From NCBI GenBank assembly GCA_018398805.1, contig JAGFBZ010002379.1, positions 2,542,001 through 2,606,000 on the forward strand: a DNA stretch of 64,000 nt, in the 5' to 3' direction. Positions 43,601 to 52,600 of the stretch are shown here, one piece after another; the stretch's first letter is position 1; every line of letters begins with the position of its first letter. Made by a program: the position numbers and the translations under genes. The stretch comes from Hirundichthys speculiger. Taxonomy: Eukaryota; Chordata; Actinopteri; Beloniformes; Exocoetidae. Below the pieces are notes generated by a model. It made no database searches and was not told the origin of the DNA. It was given only the letters and a program-made list of their open reading frames with translations.

Positions 43601-46600
43601 ACATGAGCTGCAGAAAAGATTTTTGCTTCATGAATTTGGATCACTCTTGACAACCTTCCTTGCAGACTGAAGGCCATGCAGCAATAAATTTAGAGCACTT
43701 ATGTAGGCTAAAGCACTACAGGGGAAATAAAAATACCTGCACTTCATCATTAATGGATCATGCGCATGCTAATGTTCAGAGGCTGGCAGTCAAGGATAGA
43801 GAGACCTTGATTTTATTTTTTAAAAATGGGAGTGAAAGCAAGAGAAAAAGTAGAGTCAAATAAGTCATGTGGAACAGTCAATACCCCCATTTTTAATCCT
43901 GTGTGTTTTGTTCTTTGTATAATAGGATACTATTTCTTTGTATAAAATTACTGCTTTTTGTCTTTTTTATAATAGAAACGCATAATGAAAATAATTGTAG
44001 AGTCACCTCCAATCCACAGCATTTTGTTTTCTTGGTGTCATTTATTTAACAAAAATAAAGCGAAAAAAAAAAAAAAAAAGAAAAAACACATGGACAATAC
44101 TAAGTATTCCCATGATATAATAGTTTGTAGATCCATCCTTATCAACAATAACTTGAAGTAGTTGTTTTTTGTATGACTTCATCAGTCTTTCATGGCATTG
44201 TGGAGGAATTTTAGCCCATTCTCCTTGACAGCCTTGCTTCAGTTCATTAAAGTTTTTTAGTGTTTGCTGAAGCACAGCTCTCTTAAGGTCCTGCCACGGT
44301 TTTTCAGTTGGGCTGACATCTAGACTTTGACTAGGCCATCTTTTTATTCTTTTATTTTTCAGCAAATGTCAATTTTCACTTAATCTACATTTGATTTGAC
44401 CAAGCTTTCGCTGCCATTTTGAGAGCTTTACATTTGCCTGCAAAATATTCCAGTAAACAGATGAGCTCAATGTTGAGTCAATGACTGCAAGGTGCTCGAG
44501 ACCTGAGGTTGCAAAACAACCCCAGGTCACCACCCCTCCACCCTGCCTGCCTGACTGTGTGTAGGCTATGATGTGTTTCTGCTGAAATGTCATATTTGGC
44601 TTTTACCAAGCATTTCACTAACCATGAAGGGCAAACAACTCCACATTGGTCTCATCTGCCCATAGGACATTGTTCCAGAAGTCTTATGGTTTCCTCAGAT
44701 GCCTCCATGTTTTTTTTTTTTTTTAAACAGGGGAGCCTTTCTCTTGGCAACCCCTCCAGACAAACTGTATTTGTTCAGTCATCTCCTAATTGTTTTGTCA
44801 TGGACTTTTAACATTTAATATGCTCAGCGAGGCCTGTGAGGTCTGAGTATTTTGTATTTGTCTGAGCACTCCATCATCTAACGTTGGGGTAATTTTGCAT
44901 TTCATGCTTTTAAGTTGTGAATAATCTTCCTCACAGTAAAATGTTAAATTCAAATTGTTTGGAGATGGTTTCATAACCCTTTCTGCACTGATTTGCAGCA
45001 GCAGCTTCTTCTCTGACTATTGATTAAGTCTTTCCCTCTTGGTATTATGGCGAGTCCACCTCTAAGTCTACAGGCTCAGCATCCTTTATGGAAGACATGT
45101 TGGTGGGATAGAGGAGGTCCTCGAAGTATTCCTTCCACCGCCGAACAACATCTCCAGTTGAGGTCAGCAGCACTCCACCCCCACTATACTCAGTGTTGGT
45201 GAAGCACTGCTTTCCCTGCCTGAGCCATCTGACGGTCTGCCAGAATCTCCGTGGAGCCAACCGAAAGTCTTTTTCCATGGCCTCACCGAACTCCTCCCAC
45301 AGCCAAGTTTTTGCTTCAGAAACCGCCAAGGCTGCAGCCCGTTTGGCCCGTCGATACCTGCCTGCTGATTCCAGAGTCCCACAAGCTAACCAAGCCCGGT
45401 AGAACTCCTTCTTCAGTCTGACGGCCTCTCTTACCCAAAGTGTCCACCACCAAGTTCGAGGATTGCCGCCACGGTAGGCACCTGCGACCTTATGGCCACA
45501 GCTCCGGTCAGCTGCCTCAGCAATGGAGGCGCGGAACATGGCCCATTCAGACTCAATGTCCCCTGCCTTACCGGGGCTGCGATTGAAGCTCTGTTGCAGG
45601 TGTGAGTTGAAGATCTTTTTGACAGGTTCCTCTGCCAGGCGTTTCCAGCAAACCATCACTACACGTTTGGGCCTACCAGGTCTGACTGGCATTCTCCCCC
45701 GCCATCTGATCCAACCCACCACCAGGTAGTGATCAGTTGACAGCTACTCTCCTCTCTTTACCCAAGTGTTCAAAACATACAGTTGAAGATCCAATGGTAC
45801 GACTCTAAAGTCGACCAAGAGTGTCCTGATGCCACATGCATTTATGGACACTCTTATGCTTGAACATGGTGTTTGTTATGGACAAACTGTGACAAGCAAA
45901 GTCCAACAACAAAACACGACTAGGGTTTAGACCAGAGGGGCCGCTCCTCCCAATCATGCCCCTCCAGGTACCACTGTCATTGCCAACGCGAACATTGAAG
46001 TCCCCTAGCAGAATAAAGGAGTCCCCATTAGGGGCGCTTTCCAGACTCCAAGAAGGCTGGGTACTCTGACTGTCATTTGACGCAAATGCACAAATGACAG
46101 TCAGAGCCCGTTCCCTGACCCGAAGGCGCAGGAAAGCTACCCTCTCATCTACTGGGGAAAACCCCAATATACAGGCTCCAAGCTGGGGAGCTATAAGCAA
46201 GCCCACACCAGGCTGTCGCCTCTCACCCTGGGCAACTCCAGAGTAGAACAAGGACCAGCCTCTCTCGAGAAGTTTGGTTCCAGAGCCCAGGCTATGAAGT
46301 GTGGTGAGCCCAACTATATCTAGCCAGTACCTCTCAACCTCACGCACAAGTTCAGAGAGGTAACCAGAGAGGTAACGTTCCATGGCCTCAGCACGCCAAG
46401 GCCCACGCTTTTGGCTGCTGCCCAAAACACATTGCACCCGACTCCTATGACCCTCCCTGCAGGCCTCCCCCACGGGGAGGTGAACCCGTGTAACCTGTTC
46501 GGGCTGAGCCCAGCCAGGCCCAATGGGTTAAGGCCAAGGCCACCAGGTGCTCCCGAACGAGCCCCTCCCCCAGGCCTGGCTCCAGGGTGGGGCTCCAGTG

Positions 46601-49600
46601 ACCCTTGCATGGGCGAGGGACATCGAGCTCTTGGTATATTTTCAGTCATAGGAGTCATATGAATAGCACTTAGTCTGGCCGTCCCCCAGGACCAGTTTGT
46701 CTTGGGTGACCCAACCAGGGGCAAATGCTCCCGAAAACATAGCTCCTGGGATCATTCAGGCACACAAACCCCTCCATCACATTAAGGTGGCGATTCATGG
46801 AGGGGTAGCCTCATGTTTAAGTAAATAATGACATAGCAGGGAAAATTTAATTTCTCTGAGGCTGCATTTTCCTAATGCAGACATCCCCTTTGATCAGCTG
46901 ATGCGAGGTTTCTGATGCATAGTGACTGTAGTGCTCTATGAGTAATCCCTGCAGTGAATCCTGGCAAAAACACCCCACAAGGGGATGGGAAACTCTCAAT
47001 GAAACATTTATGCACTAAAAAGAGACATCTTGTTGCATCTTAATCCCTCACATCTTCTCATCTCTCATCTTTCTGCTCGTGGGATGCTTTCAGGGACTCG
47101 GTACCTCATCTGTGACAGATATGAACTCCCACTGCCACAATTACAGAGCACAGCCACAGTACAAACAAGCCACAGGGGAGCATGGGGAGAGAAACTGGGA
47201 AGAAAAGAAAAGGGAAAATACTGTGGAATTAAAGAAGGAAGCAAGGAAAGACAATTAGGACATTTAGTTGGTGAATATGAGATGGAAACATGAGACAAGC
47301 AGAAGGATAAAATATTTCTTGTAAAGGGATTTTATTCCCTTTGCGTTTGAATGATTGATTTTATGGTTTCTATGTGTACAGGTGAAGTCAGTATCACTGT
47401 CACTGTGAGGTGTTTGACATCTTACTTGTTGCATTTACCTATTTTATTCATTCTAATGCTTTCATATTTGTAACAACTGTTTCATGGTGCAAAACAGATC
47501 TTAAGGGACTGCATTAGTGAAGGAATAATACATGAACATTTCATTATCTTCTATGTTCATAAGCAGTTACCCTTGGTGGTATCAAACAACAGCATTATAC
47601 AAAAAAGAAATCTGCTCCCATTCTAATGCTCTCATAGAGCAGTGTGGCTCTAATGGATGGCCATGTTGGCCAGTCTGTCCACCACACTGATCTCAAACTT
47701 TAAACTGTTACACACATTGTTATATACAGCACACATGTTAATAGTGCTTAGGAGAGTCAGTTTATGTTACATTGAAGTCTGTCAGACTTTTTATAACATG
47801 TAATCAAGAGGTCAAAGTCTTCAGTCAAGCAACTTCATTGGTAACCACTCAAGATTTTGTACTGATGTTTCTGATCTTCAGAGGAGGAATCCTAAAGACT
47901 TGCATGATCCTCCTCTTAATTTTTCTTTTTCACAATCATGAGTGTGTGATTTTGAATGGAAGGTCTTAAATATTACTGGGCAGATTGCAATTAAAATTCA
48001 GACATCCATGCTTCACTCGAAACGAATCATAGTTGTGAACCCTCACATGGAATGTGTCATGCTTTTCATTTTTTCTGCATAAATACTATTGCATCCAGTG
48101 TTCATGTGGCAAAAGCTGCAAATAATGAAGTAAATACCATATAAGAAAAATCTCTGTGAGGTATTCAAGGCTTCATGATGCTCTGACTACCTGGTCTCTG
48201 TTATACTTAGCTATTTTATACTTACCCTGGCTGTCTTCTGTTGTGTGGGCCGCAGGTTGGGAGTGGGAGACTGGTCCCTGGAGCGTTTTCTTGCCGGGTC
48301 AGGATGTGAGGTCCACTGCTTTGATCCCAGCCTGAAGCAGCCTCACCTACAGGAAGCAGGAATGTGGCTCCATCGGCTTTCAGTTGACTGGAGAGATCCA
48401 AACCCCGCCGTTGTCGCCCAGCGTCAGTACACAAACAACAAGAAACTGGCCACCATCCTAAATGACTTCGGACACAGAGAGGTACGAGGCAGACAATTAT
48501 AGATCTGTTTACTCACAGTCATGGTTAACCACTAAATTCTATATTCTGTCTTGGTTATAAAACAACCTTGTGTAAAAGATTTTTTTTTTTTTACTGTGCC
48601 AGCATTACTTTAGTGCTGCATGCAAACACTTCCCCTCTCCTGCACCTCATGAAAATTCATTCGTCAGTTACCTGTCTCAAGGTCTACGAGAATATGGCCC
48701 CTATACTGTATAATTTTGTTTCCCCATGTAAAGACTGAACACACTGAATGATACCTCTTTAAAGCTCCCCACGGCTTTTTGTCCCTGCTTATCAGATAAG
48801 GATCTGAATGCATGATTAAACACACACACATGCCCACTGATAGTATTCATACTCATAAACACACTTACAGAGTCAATGAACATGCCTGTTTAGGAGCAGC
48901 TTTTAACAAAAAGGGATCAAGGTCAATTCTTACTTACCTGTTCCTGATGAGGGGTTAGCTTAGCTTGAGTGTTTGTATAAAAATATTGATTTAAGTAACA
49001 GCAAAGCTTAAAGACCACATAATTTGTTGTCATATCAGTCAAGGTTTCTGGTCAATCTTCCATTTTAAGGTATAGTAACAGACAGAGGTATGATGAAATG
49101 AACCTGGTAAACCAAGCAACATGAAACAATTTTGGTTTCAAAAGTTCATTTTCCACCTTCAGCTGTACACAAGGTTCTTTTAAAACTTATTTTAATGATA
49201 TCCCATCCAACATTTGTATGTGGAGCCCATATGAAATACAAAACAGGCTGAAATACCTGGCCCCATATGGGATTGCAAATGGGTTCCATGTTGGCCCCAT
49301 ATGAATTGCATGCAGTGGTTATGCTCATGTGCATAGGTATGGATGGGCATGGGCCAACCACAAAAGTGAACCCAAGTTGGCAATTTACATGGAGCCAATA
49401 AGGAATCAGTGCACAATCCCATATGGGAGCCCATTTTTCAGTCCATTTTTATCTCACATTTTTCTCCAACATACGAATGTTGGCTGGGGTGCTGCCACTT
49501 TGACCAAGCAGGCCTGCATGGTGTACTTAGATTCTTTTTTACTTCATACGGTAAAAACTCCATCCATTGATGTTTTAAGTCCACAAACCAGTGGGTAACT

Positions 49601-52600
49601 TTAAGGCAATTAATTCTATCTTTTATATACAGTCTATGTGTTGAAAGTGAGATGTGGTTTACTGCATCATTTACTTCCTCCTAAAAAAAATCCCTAAGAA
49701 AAGAGAGAACATCTTACTGTGGTTAAGTTTGAGTTGCCTAATTCAGAGGTACAGCAAATGCAACAGGATGTGAAATTAGACAGAGTTAAAAATGGGGAAG
49801 CTGGAAAAGTGGAATATTGTTTCACCTGACTTAAAACATGATAATACTGCTTTTAGAAAAATAAGCTATTATATTCTTCTACAGAAGAAATGTCTGTATA
49901 CCGTATGTTCAATCAAGCAACTTCCTGTTATGGACTGAACACGGCATCCTCAAAAATGCCTGCTTGATGGGCTTATGACTTTGTCCTATTACTTACAGAC
50001 TGGCAGTTGAATGATCATAATTTAATAAGACTCTTGAGCTGCACGCCAAGCTCTGCCTCAGCTGATAATGGCGCAGAGGTCTGTGCTGTTAATTAATTTT
50101 CTGCAGTCAAAATCAAAGTAAGCTGGCTCATACAAGGTATTTGGAAATATATGAGGATGTTGTCGGTGTGTGACAAGATATGAACAAATGTAACACTTGT
50201 GTGCGCACAGTGTGTGCACCAAGCGTTAGAGATGACAGTACTTACCTGTTTTAAATGCAGAGCCATGCACGCATCTTCATAATGAGGTGTTAATGGGAGT
50301 ACACAATGTGCCGGAGGAACAAGCGGCAGTGGCAGCAGCAGATATGTTTCTTCTCAAAAGCTCTTGCTCAGTCTCTGAGATAGGAAGCAAAGTCACAAAG
50401 ATAATCAAAGATAAACACATGCATTTGAGACCAGCTGAGACAGCAAACTCTGGCACCACAGGGACACAAGTCAGTGGCTGGAAGTCAAATTTCATTTCGA
50501 GAAAATAAATGTATATTGGACCATTGATCATAAGCCAATAACGTCATCAGTACTCCCCGTGGTAGCACCACATTAATTCAAACGAGGCAGTGCCAAGGCC
50601 ATCTAACATCCCTCTCATCTTTTAAATAAAGGGCAAAAACCTGCAATCCTGTGACAGAAATTTTGCTTTTTGTGGCTTTAGTCGATGTGACCTGAAAGTT
50701 AAAATAAAATAGGCTAAATAGTTAAAATAGCCTAACTGCAACGAAAAGAAATTTTAATCTAAAGGGGAAAAAGAACAGTTATCAAGATGGATTATACTGC
50801 ATTTACCTGCATTTATACTGTATGCCTTTTGAGGTTTCCACTCAGATGCCAAAGCACTTTCAGCAAATAATCAGCCAACGTTGTAAATCCTTAATCGGAT
50901 ATCTTAAATTATGATCTTTGGCAGCCTGGCAGTTTGGTGGTTAGCACTGTTGCCTCACAATGAGGAGGTTTCCAGTGAAGATTGATTATGGCTTCCTCCT
51001 GTGCAAGTTTTTTTTTATTTATAAGTAATTCTAAATTGACCCATATTCATTTACACATTGAGCAGAGGAAGAAAAGTTCTGTGTGCATAAGATTACAGTA
51101 CATAAAATAGTCAAAGGAGGTAAGTTTAACTAAAAAAAAAAATGATAATAATTTTAAATATCCATGAATGGATTATTATATAAAGGTGAAAACCAGAAGA
51201 TAGCTAGCAGAATAAAAATGAGTCAATAGACCAGAGAATTAAATGAATATTCTGGAGTGTAAACTTTCATTAGGGACCAAAATGATGTGAACTGAAGCTG
51301 TTTTGAGTGAGACTGGAATATGCATTTGTAGCTAAGGGCAATTAATATTAGTTAGTACAGGGGACAGTGAAATTGCTTCAAAATAAATTACCATTTTAAG
51401 CCTCTGACAAGATTAAGAAATGTCATTCCACTTAAGTGATAGTGTGGACTGGTTATTGTTAACTTGTATGCATTCAAAAAAGTGTGTAAAAAAAGGACTA
51501 TTTGTAAAGGCTTCTCCGTCCGGTCAATGCTAACTTCTCATAAGTCTGTACAAGTCGATTACTGATATCATGCAAATACTAAAACAGAGGCAAAATGAAG
51601 TGAGTTCATGGCCTCTGCCTCTACCACTTGTCTATTTTGAAATAAATATATAAGTACTAATCCAGTTCTGTGGAGGCAGAGGCCATGAACTGTATTTCTG
51701 TGGTACCTGTTGACAGTTGTCAGTGGCTGACTTGTACAGACTTATGAGATGCTAGCAGCAACTGGACAGAGGTGGCTTTACAGACAGTCCTTTTATACAC
51801 TTTTTGTACACAAAGTTAGAATAACCTCCGTTTGTATGTGGGGACCCCATCCACACTATCACTTATGGAATGACATTTTTCAGTCTTGTCAGAAGCTTCA
51901 AATAATTTATTTTAACGTAGCTCAATGCCCCCTGCGCTGATATTAAATTGTCATTTTGATACAAATACAAAATTTGTTCTAATTTAAAACTGCTTCGTGT
52001 TTTTTCTCTCTTTTCTTTCTTTCTTTTTTTTGGGTCCCCAGCCAGAGTTTACACACAAAATCAAACTGTTGCAGCTAATGTGGAGGTTTTGTGACAGGCT
52101 AATTCTTGGTCAACAACATTTTCTGGGTAATATCAAGCTGAAAAGTAATCCAGCTCACATTCAGGCACAACAATTTTTTATTTTGTAATTACTTTTTATT
52201 TGGCTGTCTGAATCCAGTGTAAAATCTTCTAGCTAGGTTAAGCTAAAAGCTAGCTGGTTCAAAAGCGCTTAGCATTTATCTTTAAATGGGCATGTGCCGT
52301 CATAGTGTTCATGCTATGAAATTATTGGAGGGGAAAGGGAGCCTGTCATCTTTAATGTATCTTTAAATGATTTTTTAAAGAAAATGAACACTTTTAGGGC
52401 AAAGTAAATCTGTCCTCACTAATGAGACTTTTAACTTCATAAAAATCCACAGTGCTAATCATTAGCTGCCTTTAGAAGAAACCTCAAGTTCTGATTATAT
52501 AAATTGAACTTTTGAGCTATGAGCTCCCTTACATGAATGTGACCTCAGTGATGTTAACATTCACCTAATGATGCATTTCCTCCCTTTTCCATCACAGTAA

